Shown here: positions 1-8,518 of the stretch, one piece after another | Numbering within the stretch: position 1 is the first letter of the stretch | Layout of the letters: each line of letters begins with the position of its first letter | Translations under genes and position numbers: made by a program | Notes under the pieces: model-generated | Databases searched by the model: none | Seen by the model: only the letters and a program-made list of their open reading frames with translations | What the model was told of the DNA's origin: nothing | From: Lachnospiraceae bacterium | GTDB taxonomy: Bacteria; Bacillota; Clostridia; Lachnospirales; Lachnospiraceae | Assembly (NCBI GenBank): GCA_900770785.1 | Contig: CAAGLJ010000211.1 | Span: forward strand, 1 to 19,594 | Length of the DNA stretch: 19,594 bases | Reading direction: 5' to 3'

Positions 1-2712
1 GGAAGCAACAAGCTTAAAACTGGGACCATTGGTTCCGGTAATCTCTCCCCCAGCCAGATTGACTACAGGATTTCCAGTATTAGTATTATCTGCAACAATA
101 CCGGCACCTGCTGTTCCCATAATTCTGGCACCATTCAAATTAACTGTGCCTTCTCCAGCCTTGATTCCTACTTTTCCACTGACATTTCCACTGTTTAAAT
201 TAACTGTGCCTCCGCTAACCTGGATTCCCCAATCTGAACCCTTAATCACTCCCCTGCCCGTACTGTCTGTGATGGTTACGCTGCCTCCAGTAATATTGAG
301 CCCCGAAGACACGGTAGAGGAAATTTGTTTTCCATCCAAATCCAGGGTAATGCTGCCTGAGGCAATTGTAAGCTGATTAGCTGCAGAAGCAATGTTCACA
401 TCCTTTAACAGCCTGATGGTAGCACCTCCACTTTGTGCCTCTGGGCTGGCCATAGCCTCCTTCAGTGTGGGGTAAACCGTTGTGCCAATAGAAGCCTCCC
501 CTGCTGCCTCAACGTTAAGGGTAAAGGTTTCCTCCACGCTTCCTGACTCGGTAGGTGCAGTCACAGTGATTTTATAGGTTCCTGCTGAAAGCATCCTGCT
601 AAAATCAATAGCTCTCACGCTAATCCATGCTCCATTGTAAGGATCACCGCCTGCCTCCAGGTTCAGATTCAGGCTATCCACTGTTGCCGTATAATAGCCT
701 CCATCTTCCTTTATTCCTGCGGTATAGGAGTTTTGACCAAACTCCACCTTATAGGTCAATGGAACCGCACCTAATTCCTCGAACTCACTTCCATCGTCAA
801 AGGTCTTAAAGGTTAAGCTCACTTCAAAGTCAGCTCCCTGGGCACTGTTTGACTGCTGGATATCCTGGCTTTTTGTCACAAGGCTGAATCTTTGCAGAAT
901 GGTCGTTGCCTCTCCCCGCTCATCCACCATCCAGCTTCCATCCGCCTTGCGGCTAAGCCGGTCATTTGGCTGTCCGCTATAGGGCAGAAGAAGGAAGCTT
1001 CCCTCTGTGGAATTTATCGCCTTGATATAGGGATAACTGGTAGCCGGAACCTTAGATGAACTCTGTCCAGTGTTGCTGATGTCGCCTATGGCAATCTTCG
1101 TCGTGCCACTAACATTCCCGCTGATTGTCAGCCTCTGCTGCTCTCCCAGAATTAAAATCCCACCTCCGGTAAATTCGCTTAATTCCAGACTTGAATAATT
1201 CCCCAGATTCAGTCTGGTACCATCAGCCACTGAAATGGATGCCTGGGCAGAAAGGCTGCTGCCTGCCGCAGGCTTTATTCTTCCGCTGTTTATCCTCAGA
1301 GCGGACAAATCTGTAGCTACCAAACTGGAAAACAAATCGTTATTTCCATTATAGTTCAGAGCTGCATTATCAGCACTTCCGGTAAGTCCCTCTACCCGTC
1401 TTACCAGAGAGCCATACAGGTTAATGGTCACCGCTCCTGAAACCTTATAATTGCCAGGCATGGGATACAAAATGTCTCCCGTTCCTTCTCCTCTTGATTC
1501 CCTTGCACCACAGGCATAAATATTTCCTATGGTACCTGATGCACTGCTGTCAATGGTGATGGTAGCCTGCTGAGTAAAATCATTGCTTGTACTCTGGCTG
1601 CTTGAGGCCACATCGGACAGGCTGCCTGCAAAGATATGCCCCAGCCTGTTCTCTCCTCGTATGATAATCTGCCCATGACTGCCGGTAGGTGGCATAGTAA
1701 TTGAAGCAGTTCTGTTATAGTCGGTCAGCTGTCCGCAAAACAGATGAATGGAATATGCACCTGGAGCGGATGCATTTTTCACCCTATCCACAGTCAACGT
1801 ATAGCCGTTGGCAATAATAGCATTGCAGACGGGGTTAAGCATCTCCAGTGTGATGTTCTTAAAGGTCGTATTTCCTCCCAGAACAATACCGGCCTCATTC
1901 AGCATCAGGGCATATCCATTTCCGTCGATGGTTACCGAACGGGGAATAATCAGCAGTACATCCGTCTTCGTCCTCTCCGACAGGATGTTATCCTCCAGGA
2001 TAATGGTGCTGACAGAAGAATCACTTAGTGCTGCCAAAAATCCAGCCCAGTCGCTGACGCTTCGCTCCGGTCCGCTGGCTGCTCTGACCGCTGCCCGCAT
2101 CTGCTTTTTAGGAAGACTGTTGACAGAAACTGTGAGAGTTTCTTCCTCTTTTGGTTCCTTCGTTTCCTCTCCCTCCAGCCCTGTCTCATCTGCTAAAGAA
2201 GCATCTGTATCTTCAGCTTTTTCTCCCTCTGGTTTCGTTTCTTCCTTGGAAGGCGTATCTACATTCCCGGAATTTTCTCCCTCCGGCTTTGTTTCTTCCT
2301 TGGAAGGCGTGTCTGTACCCTCAGACTTTCCTCCCTCCGGCTTTGTTTCTTCCTTGGAAGGCGTGTCTGCATCCTCAGACTTTCCTCCCTCTGGCTGTAC
2401 TTCTTCCTTAGAAGGTGTGTCTGCATCCTCAGACTTTTCTCCCTCCGGCTTTGTTTCTTCCTTAGAAGGTGTGTCTGTACCCTCAGACTTTTCTCCCTCC
2501 GGTCTTACTCCTTCGGTGGAAGGATTAGTGCTGCCTGCATCCTGCGGTGTCACCGCTTCTTTCTCTGATTCCTGAGCCGGATCAGGGCTATCGGACTGGC
2601 TTGCGAATACTGTAGCTGCTTTTGTAAATGCTGATAAATCCAGCATACCTCCGACTAAAGCAACGGCCAACAGTATCGCAAATAGACGTTTTTGTAACTT
2701 TCTGTTCAACAC
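1..2712 (-). CDS. Large secreted beta-helix surface protein (3' end beyond window)
   Basis: An open frame of 904 codons runs without a stop from a GTG at 2712 to the left edge, so the C-terminus is missing. The GTG follows GAGAGGAG with a 5-base spacer; the next codon, TTG at 2709, is an alternative start with an 8-base spacer. Residues 1 to about 37 form a signal peptide: basic start (NRKLQKR), a hydrophobic core, then an Ala-rich cleavage region. Residues about 60-180 are an acidic, Pro/Glu/Lys-rich stalk of 18-residue repeats. From about residue 200 the protein is rich in short Gly/Asn/Val beta-strand repeats typical of right-handed parallel beta-helices (VTIDGNGYAL; later SGGTVNLNSGNVSG). 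An Ig-like segment lies near 620-730 (YKITVTAP). A surface adhesin or polysaccharide-binding role is inferred; no catalytic motif was recognised. Any anchor would lie outside the window. Confidence 0.85.
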   Translation of the reverse strand, partial: MLNRKLQKRLFAILLAVALVGGMLDLSAFTKAATVFASQSDSPDPAQESEKEAVTPQDAGSTNPSTEGVRPEGEKSEGTDTPSKEETKPEGEKSEDADTPSKEEVQPEGGKSEDADTPSKEETKPEGGKSEGTDTPSKEETKPEGENSGNVDTPSKEETKPEGEKAEDTDASLADETGLEGEETKEPKEEETLTVSVNSLPKKQMRAAVRAASGPERSVSDWAGFLAALSDSSVSTIILEDNILSERTKTDVLLIIPRSVTIDGNGYALMLNEAGIVLGGNTTFKNITLEMLNPVCNAIIANGYTLTVDRVKNASAPGAYSIHLFCGQLTDYNRTASITMPPTGSHGQIIIRGENRLGHIFAGSLSDVASSSQSTSNDFTQQATITIDSSASGTIGNIYACGARESRGEGTGDILYPMPGNYKVSGAVTINLYGSLVRRVEGLTGSADNAALNYNGNNDLFSSLVATDLSALRINSGRIKPAAGSSLSAQASISVADGTRLNLGNYSSLELSEFTGGGILILGEQQRLTISGNVSGTTKIAIGDISNTGQSSSKVPATSYPYIKAINSTEGSFLLLPYSGQPNDRLSRKADGSWMVDERGEATTILQRFSLVTKSQDIQQSNSAQGADFEVSLTFKTFDDGSEFEELGAVPLTYKVEFGQNSYTAGIKEDGGYYTATVDSLNLNLEAGGDPYNGAWISVRAIDFSRMLSAGTYKITVTAPTESGSVEETFTLNVEAAGEASIGTTVYPTLKEAMASPEAQSGGATIRLLKDVNIASAANQLTIASGSITLDLDGKQISSTVSSGLNITGGSVTITDSTGRGVIKGSDWGIQVSGGTVNLNSGNVSGKVGIKAGEGTVNLNGARIMGTAGAGIVADNTNTGNPVVNLAGGEITGTNGPSFKLVAS
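2155..2526 (-). repeat. 54-bp tandem repeat array coding for an 18-residue stalk
   Basis: The motif read on the plus strand as CTTCCTTGGAAGG or a close variant recurs at 2241, 2295, 2349, 2403, 2457 and 2511, exactly 54 bases apart, with one more degenerate copy at 2187. Each unit codes for a variant of TPSKEETKPEGEKSEDAD. The period is a multiple of three, so gain or loss of a unit keeps the frame. The array lies entirely inside the surface-protein gene, between the signal peptide and the beta-helix domain. Confidence 0.9.
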
Positions 2713-2776
2713 TGCTTCTCCTCTCTTTCGTACATTGTTTCAGCCCTCTGCAAAATCCATGGCGAAACATTTCAAG

Positions 2777-2797
2777 CTGTATTCAGCAAGAATACAG
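2777..2797 (-). other. Perfect hairpin in the 5' leader of the surface-protein gene
   Basis: CTGTATTC and GAATACAG form a perfect 8-bp stem around a 5-base loop. It lies about 6 bases after the predicted transcription start and about 65 bases before the start codon. No T-run follows on the minus strand, so a terminator is unlikely. A 5'-end mRNA-stabilising stem or a regulator binding site are the plausible roles; neither is shown by the sequence. Confidence 0.5.
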
Positions 2798-2809
2798 ACT
2801 ATTACACGA

Positions 2810-2839
2810 ATGATACCATAAGAGGAACAGGCTTGGCAA
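2810..2839 (-). promoter_or_regulatory. Predicted vegetative promoter of the surface-protein gene
   Basis: On the minus strand TTGCCA (2839-2834) and TATCAT (2815-2810) are 18 bases apart, and TGG just before the -10 box gives an extended -10. Transcription would start near 2803, leaving a leader of about 90 bases. No terminator hairpin is visible between the hydrolase stop codon (2869) and this promoter, so read-through from the upstream operon is possible. Confidence 0.6.
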
Positions 2840-2868
2840 GTTCCTCCTTCTTCTTTCTTCTCTCTTCC

Positions 2869-4071
2869 TCACCCGGTTTTCATTTCCTTTTCTGCCTTCC
2901 TTGCATTACGCATATTCTCTCTGGACAGCTGCAGCAGGCTTCTGGTTAAGCTCTTTGCCATCTGCTTTTTCTCCCCATCCAGATTTCGCATAGCCTCCCA
3001 AAGATCATGAATGGTTTTTCCGGGAGCTGCCGCAACCTCCAGCAAATCCTTCACATGAGCCGATTTTGCAATTTCATACCAGATTTCCGCAAAACCATGA
3101 AGTTCCTCATCATTTAAGCTCATAAGCCACTGATTAATGGTTTCGTTAAAAATCTTGCTTCCATCTGCCACATCCTCCAGCTCCTTAAAATGATTTTCCT
3201 CCACATACCAATTATAAGGATTATGCTGAAAAAAACCGACACTGGCACATTCTACCACCTTATAGGCCTCCTGACTCTGTAAAAGCATACCCACCACACA
3301 GGAATGGGGCAAAAATTTATGAATCCTGTTCCGAATTTTATCAAAATCCACACTAGCCAGTATCTCCGGTCGAAAACCGGGACCGTCAAAGCTGTATACT
3401 CCTTCAATCCGGTTCTGAATTTCATCCTCTACATTCATGGAAGCATATACCGCAAAGTTTCCTCCCTTGGAATGTCCTGCTACCATAAAGTCTCCTTCCA
3501 GAAGCTCGCCTACCTGCTTTAAGTACATGGCACTTAAATCCTGCCCCGTTACCGGCTCCGAAAAGCACATATTAAAATCCTCTTTCCAGCCTACTAAAGT
3601 CTCATCGGTTCCACGAAACACTATGACTGTAGGCCCGTTTTCCAGAAAAACAGTAATGGCTGAAAACTGGGTTTCCGCTACCACGCTGATGATATTGGAG
3701 TAGTAATGCATCTGCATTCCGCTAAAACGAATGCTTCCCAGCATGGCTTTAAGAAGAGCTCTGTTATCCTTTTCATAGCGTTTGTCAATAAACACCTTTT
3801 CCTCATCCATAAGAGCCGCCATATGGCACAGCTTTAAGGGTTCTATCCTTTCTCTGTCCTCATGATGAGGTACCAGCCCATCCAGCTTCAAATAGATAAA
3901 CTGGGATAAAACCAGAGCATCCACCTCATGAAAGGGCATTTGCTCGAAATCCGTATCCTTATAATTTTCTACATAGGTAATAATATTCTCCAATACTGCT
4001 TCAATCCTCCCTTCTCTTCCTCTGAAAATCAAGCCTTCGCCTGTGGCCTGCTGTCTTTGGTGTTCTGGCAC
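2869..4071 (-). CDS. Mbeg1-like (DUF2974) alpha/beta-hydrolase family protein
   Basis: The 400-residue frame contains the nucleophile-elbow motif GHSKGGN (Ser201 counted from the GTG) and downstream SFDGPGF, the signature of the Mbeg1-like/DUF2974 lipase-like family. The segment FRGTDETLVGWKEDF ahead of the elbow is also typical of lipase class 3 folds. It has no signal peptide or membrane segment, so a cytoplasmic serine hydrolase is inferred; the substrate is unknown. The start is uncertain. GTG at 4071 lies one base after the ndpA stop and has GGAGG 12 bases upstream. The family-like N-terminus, LENIITYVENY, begins only at residue 27, where an in-frame TTG (3993) follows GGGAGG, also at 12 bases; that start would give 374 residues. 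It is the last gene of the four-gene set. Confidence 0.8.
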   Translation of the reverse strand: MPEHQRQQATGEGLIFRGREGRIEAVLENIITYVENYKDTDFEQMPFHEVDALVLSQFIYLKLDGLVPHHEDRERIEPLKLCHMAALMDEEKVFIDKRYEKDNRALLKAMLGSIRFSGMQMHYYSNIISVVAETQFSAITVFLENGPTVIVFRGTDETLVGWKEDFNMCFSEPVTGQDLSAMYLKQVGELLEGDFMVAGHSKGGNFAVYASMNVEDEIQNRIEGVYSFDGPGFRPEILASVDFDKIRNRIHKFLPHSCVVGMLLQSQEAYKVVECASVGFFQHNPYNWYVEENHFKELEDVADGSKIFNETINQWLMSLNDEELHGFAEIWYEIAKSAHVKDLLEVAAAPGKTIHDLWEAMRNLDGEKKQMAKSLTRSLLQLSRENMRNARKAEKEMKTG

Positions 4072-4072
4072 C

Positions 4073-5095
4073 TTAATATTTTGCCTCCAGATGTTCTATG
4101 TTTTTAATCAACAGAGAAATGGTTCCATCCTCATTGGTGATAAATTCTATACTGCCCACGTCTCTATACTGCTCCATGGGAATTTTGATTTCAATACCAG
4201 TATTCGTCAAAAGATGCTGTTTCTGATATTTTCTGGTAGTAGCCTCACTCTGGGGAATAACCTCCTGCCTTACCATATCGTACTTTTCCATCTGCTCCTG
4301 AAAAGCATTGCGCAAATCAGCCTGCTCTTCAAAAACCTTATCTGCCAGTTCCTCCACCACAAAGCCACCATTTTGAGCCAGTTCCTCCTGAATAATAGCC
4401 TTGGCCTGCATCTGAGCCTCATAGGTTTTCCACTCATCCAGCCCTTCCCGCTGAACCCTGTCGATGGCCTTAGTCACAATATTCAGCTTGGATTTATGGG
4501 AAAGCTGGCTGGAGCATTTTAAGAACAGATAAGAGAAATAGTTGGTTTTCTCCCCATTAATCTCATATTTCTTTTCCACTACCCAAAGCTTCAGCGTATG
4601 CAGATCGATAATCGCCGCCTCCGTCAGCCGTTGTGACTGAGCAGGCAAAACGGCTTTATAGGAAATAATATCATTGACGTTTCCTTCTTCCCTTGACAGC
4701 GTTCTGTGAGTATAGCCTGCTTTAAAATTCATTTTAAGCAGAGCCAGATATTCTGTCTGTCCACAGGTAAAATGAACCACCAGTAAATCCGCGGAAGGAA
4801 TATCAATATTGCTGTTCATCAGCTCATAAAGCCTCTGGGCAATCTCCTTACTGACCGAAATAAAATTCTCTCCGATTCCAGGCACAAGCAGCTGATAAAT
4901 TTCCGATTCCTTCTGATAAAATTCACATTCCTTTGCCTCATCCCCACAGCTGATTCTTCCGATATGCTCCCGCACGAAATCTCCAAAATCAGAACCATAC
5001 TCTAAAAGAGTGTCGGACAGCACCGGTAATCCTACGGTGGCATCCAGAATATGTACAATCATCTGTATAATACGTATTTCTTCTTTTACAATCAT
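4073..5095 (-). CDS. NdpA-family nucleoid-associated protein
   Basis: The protein of 340 residues (344 from the upstream ATG at 5107) matches the 37-kDa nucleoid-associated protein family (NdpA/YejK, PF04245) in length and pattern. Seen are an early IVKEEIRIIQMIVHILD strand-helix, the central block ADLLVVHFTCGQTEYLALLKM, and the C-terminal IEIKIPMEQYRDV with a strand-rich end. Family members bind DNA or sit on the nucleoid; their exact role in Firmicutes is unclear. ATG 5095 is preferred because AAGGA lies 4 bases before it, while ATG 5107 has no purine-rich site. The stop is one base from the next gene's GTG, so the two are probably translationally coupled. Gene function beyond family membership is inference. 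Confidence 0.8.
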   Translation of the reverse strand: MIVKEEIRIIQMIVHILDATVGLPVLSDTLLEYGSDFGDFVREHIGRISCGDEAKECEFYQKESEIYQLLVPGIGENFISVSKEIAQRLYELMNSNIDIPSADLLVVHFTCGQTEYLALLKMNFKAGYTHRTLSREEGNVNDIISYKAVLPAQSQRLTEAAIIDLHTLKLWVVEKKYEINGEKTNYFSYLFLKCSSQLSHKSKLNIVTKAIDRVQREGLDEWKTYEAQMQAKAIIQEELAQNGGFVVEELADKVFEEQADLRNAFQEQMEKYDMVRQEVIPQSEATTRKYQKQHLLTNTGIEIKIPMEQYRDVGSIEFITNEDGTISLLIKNIEHLEAKY

Positions 5096-5173
5096 CCTGT
5101 CCTTCATTCTGCTGCTGACAGCAGCTTCTTTTCTTTGGGAATTCTCCCGCTTCCTTATGCTTTTTTACGCAGA

Positions 5174-5204
5174 AAGAGGCGCCTGCAATCTGCCTGCGTC
5201 TCTT
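5174..5204 (-). other. Imperfect hairpin between the kinase-like gene and ndpA
   Basis: AAGAGACGC and GCGCCTCTT can form a nine-position stem with one A-C mismatch on the minus strand (a G-T wobble on the plus strand). It is followed by TTCTGCG rather than a clean T-run, so it is at best a weak attenuator or processing site that could set ndpA expression apart from the genes before it. Confidence 0.3.
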
Positions 5205-5212
5205 AACCTCAT

Positions 5213-5797
5213 CTAGTCAACTAGCCCCCTGATTTTCAGATAGGAAATAATTAACTCTACAGAGCCTTCTATACCGGTTTTACTGCTGTTAATAAGCAAA
5301 TCCTTATTCTCCCTGCTTCCCCAGTCATAATCCGTATAGTACTGGTAATAGGAGGAGCGGATTTTTTCCGTCTGCTTCATCAGTTTTCTTGCCTTTACCT
5401 CATCCAGCTGGTTTCGCTCTCTGATTCTTGCAATTCTGTCCTCTTCGTCCGCATAAATAAAAATATGGGCTGCATGGGCAAAATCCTTAAGCACGATATC
5501 CGAACATCTTCCTACAATTACACAGGATTCTTTTTTCGCCTTTTCCACCATAATTTGAGATTGCAGTTCAAAAAGCTCTTCACTTAAATTTTCTGTCCGA
5601 TAAGAAAAATGCCGACGTTCCAGCTGTTCATCCTTGTCCAGAAAGCTGTCTTCACTGACTCCGATCTGCTCAGCTGCCAGATTCAAAAGATTACGGTCAT
5701 AAAAAGAAAAACCCAGTCTTTCAGCCAGCCTCTCTCCTATTTCCCGTCCTCCGCTGCCGTACTCTCTTCCAATGGTTATAATACATCTTTTTGCCAT
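5213..5797 (-). CDS. Cytidylate kinase-like family P-loop protein
   Basis: The 194-residue protein begins with beta-strand MAKRCIITIGREYGSG followed by GREIGERLAERLGF, the glycine-rich nucleotide-binding loop of the cytidylate kinase-like family (PF13189). FYDRNLLNLAAEQIGVS then matches the NMP-binding start. VIVGRCSDIVL and a lid-like segment rich in Arg/Lys (RIARIRERNQLDEVKARKL) follow. It lacks the canonical GKST loop of true CMP kinase, and such paralogues are usually annotated only as kinase-like, so the substrate is not known. The ATG is preceded by AGGAGG at 8 bases. The MORN protein gene ends only 19 bases upstream, which supports one transcript. Confidence 0.8.
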   Translation of the reverse strand: MAKRCIITIGREYGSGGREIGERLAERLGFSFYDRNLLNLAAEQIGVSEDSFLDKDEQLERRHFSYRTENLSEELFELQSQIMVEKAKKESCVIVGRCSDIVLKDFAHAAHIFIYADEEDRIARIRERNQLDEVKARKLMKQTEKIRSSYYQYYTDYDWGSRENKDLLINSSKTGIEGSVELIISYLKIRGLVD

Positions 5798-5816
5798 TGT
5801 CTCATCCTCCTGTCCT

Positions 5817-6857
5817 TTATTTTTTCAGCCCATATACACCCTGATTCACATTTTCTTCAGGAAAAATATAGTGATATGCGTAGTCTCTATGCTCATTTTC
5901 TTCCGTAGAACGCCATATTCCCTTCGTGGTGCTTCCTTCTAAAAGAATGTCCCATACACCTTTTTTACAGCTGCCGTTCCAGTCACTGGTGCTTCCCGAA
6001 TTGTCTGTGGTCATAATATACATGTCGCCATTATAATATCCATCTTTAAATTCACCGATTACGTTGGCGATGGTTCTTCCCTTCTGATTCAGAATACCAT
6101 AATCATAGCTGAAATGCTCCTGTCCCTGTCCATTGGGAAGATCCCTGCTCCATCTTCCATTATAGAGATGCTCTATCACTCCCCGGTTTAGCTCTGCATT
6201 GGAATCGTCATAAATAGCCACCTGAAGCCACATTCCCTGTCCGCTCCTTAAGCCTTCCTTCCATTCTCCGCAGTAGTAGGTATTATTGCCATAGACTGCC
6301 AGTCCTTTTCCACTGGGACGTCCCAGAGAATCTACCGCTCCGTAATAATAGAAATGATTCGTGCCATCAAGCTGAGCGGAAATCGCTTTAATCCTATCCA
6401 GATGTACCAGATCATCCACCGCCTCCAGCTTATAGGCATCCCAATATTCAAACAACTCCTTCAGCTGACCATCCTCTTCCTTACGCTCAATCATAGTTGC
6501 AGGCCGGTACTTCTCCTCTCCCAGAATCTGATAGAGCTGTGCTTTTTCCGAGACTGCTTCGCCTGTTTGAGCAGGCTCTACCTGCAAAAGGGCTTCTTCT
6601 TTCCCCTGTTGGGCAGCTGTATTTTCCTGCTGGGTTTCCTGGGGTAAGGGCTGATTTTGTATTCCCTCTGTGCCTTCCGTCTGTTTTTGCAGGGTTCCTT
6701 CGCCGGCTCCTCCATTCTGTAAGTCCTCTGCAGCCACTTCTGACCTGGTGGGGGGATTTTTCATTTCCCTTCTGATCAATAAAAACAGGGCGGTGATCCC
6801 TAAAAGAATGATTACAACCAGTCCTGCAATAACTTCTTTACTTTTCCAATCTCTCAT
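5817..6857 (-). CDS. Membrane-anchored MORN-repeat protein
   Basis: ATG 6857 is preferred over the longer GTG 6875 because AAGGGA lies about 10 bases before the ATG and nothing precedes the GTG; this gives 346 residues. Residues about 8-27 form one membrane helix (VIAGLVVIILLGITALFLL) followed by RR, so the bulk should face outward. A low-complexity Gln/Glu/Gly/Thr linker covers about 35-100. The C-terminal half carries MORN-type repeats: GRPSGKGLAVYGNNTYYCG, EWKEGLRSGQGMW, GRWSRDLPNGQGQ, GEFKDGYYNGDMY. MORN repeats bind lipids or proteins in other organisms; here the partner is unknown. It is the first gene of the operon with the kinase-like protein, NdpA and the hydrolase. Confidence 0.75.
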   Translation of the reverse strand: MRDWKSKEVIAGLVVIILLGITALFLLIRREMKNPPTRSEVAAEDLQNGGAGEGTLQKQTEGTEGIQNQPLPQETQQENTAAQQGKEEALLQVEPAQTGEAVSEKAQLYQILGEEKYRPATMIERKEEDGQLKELFEYWDAYKLEAVDDLVHLDRIKAISAQLDGTNHFYYYGAVDSLGRPSGKGLAVYGNNTYYCGEWKEGLRSGQGMWLQVAIYDDSNAELNRGVIEHLYNGRWSRDLPNGQGQEHFSYDYGILNQKGRTIANVIGEFKDGYYNGDMYIMTTDNSGSTSDWNGSCKKGVWDILLEGSTTKGIWRSTEENEHRDYAYHYIFPEENVNQGVYGLKK

Positions 6858-6973
6858 GCTTCTTTTTCCCTTCACTATCGTTTAAAATGTCTCTTGCATG
6901 CTTATCCAGTATATCAGACAATAGCAAAGGTTTTCTTATCCTATTATTATTTTTTTCTTAAGTTAATGCAACA

Positions 6974-7016
6974 AACTCCTTCGTACCCGGAATCGTTTCC
7001 ATCTTACGGAGGAGTT
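6974..7016 (-). terminator. Likely terminator after glgA
   Basis: Eight bases after the glgA stop, AACTCCT pairs with AGGAGTT and, past one mismatch, CGTA pairs with TACG; the loop can fold again as GGAA-ACGA-TTCC. On the minus strand the stem is followed by TTTGTTGCATT, a broken T-run, so termination may be leaky. The rest of the gap, 6858-6973, is AT-rich and holds no clear promoter. Confidence 0.5.
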
Positions 7017-7024
7017 CTGTTATT

Positions 7025-8473
7025 TTAGTAACCAATTAGCCAGTCATACATTTCCTGATATTTCTTTGCCGAAACCTCCCAGGAAAAATCTGCCGCCATA
7101 GCCCGGTCCACTATCTTGTTCCACTCTCTTTTTCTGTCATAGTAAATATGCTCTGCATAACGAATCGCTGCCAGCATTTCATGGGCATTATAGTTGGTAA
7201 AGCTAAAGCCTGTACCCTTATTTTCATATTCATTGTAAGGCTCTACCGTATCCTTTAAGCCACCCGTTTCCCTGACGATGGGAACCGTACCATAGCGAAG
7301 AGCCATAAGCTGGCTTAAGCCGCAGGGCTCAAACAGGGAGGGCATCAGAAAGGCATCACAGGAGGCATAAATCTTATGAGACTTTTCTTCGGAATAATAA
7401 ATATGCGCACTTACCTTATTACCATATTTCCAGTCAAAATGGCGGAACATATTCTCGTACTGCTCTTCACCGGTGCCCAATACCACAATCTGAACCGCAT
7501 CCTGACAGAGTTCATCCATAACATAGGCAATCAAGTCGAAGCCCTTCTGGTCGGTGAGACGGGACACGATACCAATCATAAATTTCCGGTCATCTGCTTC
7601 CAGTCCCAGCTCCTCCTGTAAAGCTCTCTTATTCTTTATTTTTTCCTTACGGAAGTTTACCGCATTATAATTCCTTGCAATATAAGGATCCGTTTCGGGA
7701 TTAAAGATGTCATAATCAATGCCATTAACGATACCTCTCAAATCTTTGCTTCTGGCATTCAAAAGACCGTTCAGGCCTTCCCCGTAAAAATCCGTTTTAA
7801 TCTCTTCTGCATAGGTATTGCTTACGGTGGTGATTGCGTCCGCATATACCAGACCACCCTTCAGCAGGTTGGCATCCTTATAGCACTCCAGCTTATCAGC
7901 CGTAAAGAAATAGTCGGATAAGCCGGTAATATCCTGCACATCCTTCACGTTCCATTTTCCCTGGAACTTCAGATTATGTATGGTCATCACCGTTTTTATT
8001 CCCCTGAAGAAATCTCCATTCTGGAAACGCTCCTTCAAGTATACCGGAACCAGTCCGGTCTGCCAGTCATGGCAGTGAATCAAATCCGGCTTAAACCCTA
8101 TTACTGGAAGTGCGGAAAGTGCAGCCTTGGAAAAGAAGGCAAACTTCTCAATCTCATATAAAACATCATCGCCATATGGACGGAAGCCGCCAAAATAACC
8201 CTCATTATCAATAAAATAATAAGTAATCCCGTCAGCCTCGGCTTCCAGAATCCCCACATAAACATTTCTCCAGTGGAAATCCATATAAAAATGATTTTTA
8301 TAAATCAGCTTATCCTTCCATTCCTGCTTCATGCAGGTGTATTTGGGCAGGATTACACGAACATCATAATATTGCCGGTCAATACACTTAGGTAAGGAAC
8401 CTACTACGTCAGCCAAACCGCCTGTTTTAATAAATGGTACACCCTCTGATGCAACAAATAATATATTCTTCAC
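7025..8473 (-). CDS. glgA: Glycogen synthase (ADP-glucose type, GT5)
   Basis: GlgA transfers glucose from ADP-glucose to the growing alpha-1,4-glucan chain in the cytoplasm. The 482-residue protein has the usual GT5 length. The N-terminal domain carries the nucleotide-sugar loop KTGGLADVVGSLPK (Lys16), then IHCHDWQTGLVPVYLK and VMTIHNLKFQG. The C-terminal domain carries GIVSRLTDQKGFDLI and the catalytic-site block MPSLFEPCGLSQLMALRYG, including the conserved Glu. The start is GTG at 8473 with GAGG 8 bases upstream, in front of the conserved KNILFVASE strand. No other glycogen gene is in the window, so it appears as a single-gene unit with its own promoter and a hairpin after it. Confidence 0.95.
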   Translation of the reverse strand: MKNILFVASEGVPFIKTGGLADVVGSLPKCIDRQYYDVRVILPKYTCMKQEWKDKLIYKNHFYMDFHWRNVYVGILEAEADGITYYFIDNEGYFGGFRPYGDDVLYEIEKFAFFSKAALSALPVIGFKPDLIHCHDWQTGLVPVYLKERFQNGDFFRGIKTVMTIHNLKFQGKWNVKDVQDITGLSDYFFTADKLECYKDANLLKGGLVYADAITTVSNTYAEEIKTDFYGEGLNGLLNARSKDLRGIVNGIDYDIFNPETDPYIARNYNAVNFRKEKIKNKRALQEELGLEADDRKFMIGIVSRLTDQKGFDLIAYVMDELCQDAVQIVVLGTGEEQYENMFRHFDWKYGNKVSAHIYYSEEKSHKIYASCDAFLMPSLFEPCGLSQLMALRYGTVPIVRETGGLKDTVEPYNEYENKGTGFSFTNYNAHEMLAAIRYAEHIYYDRKREWNKIVDRAMAADFSWEVSAKKYQEMYDWLIGY

Positions 8474-8518
8474 CGCAATTCCTCACTTTCTTCAATTTCG
8501 CATTTGTACTTAAAAGCT

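Noticed and set aside
2155..2526. Evenly spaced repeats that could suggest a CRISPR array
   Set aside because: The units are contiguous 54-bp coding repeats without unique spacers and keep the reading frame of the surface protein.
1808..2575. A 255-residue plus-strand open frame over the repeat region
   Set aside because: It is the antisense of the repeat-rich surface-protein gene; the Ser/Pro/Val composition follows from the 54-bp repeats and no ribosome binding site or family match is seen.
4043..4522. 159-residue plus-strand frame over the ndpA/hydrolase junction
   Set aside because: It is antisense to two well-supported genes and has no recognisable domain or start signal.
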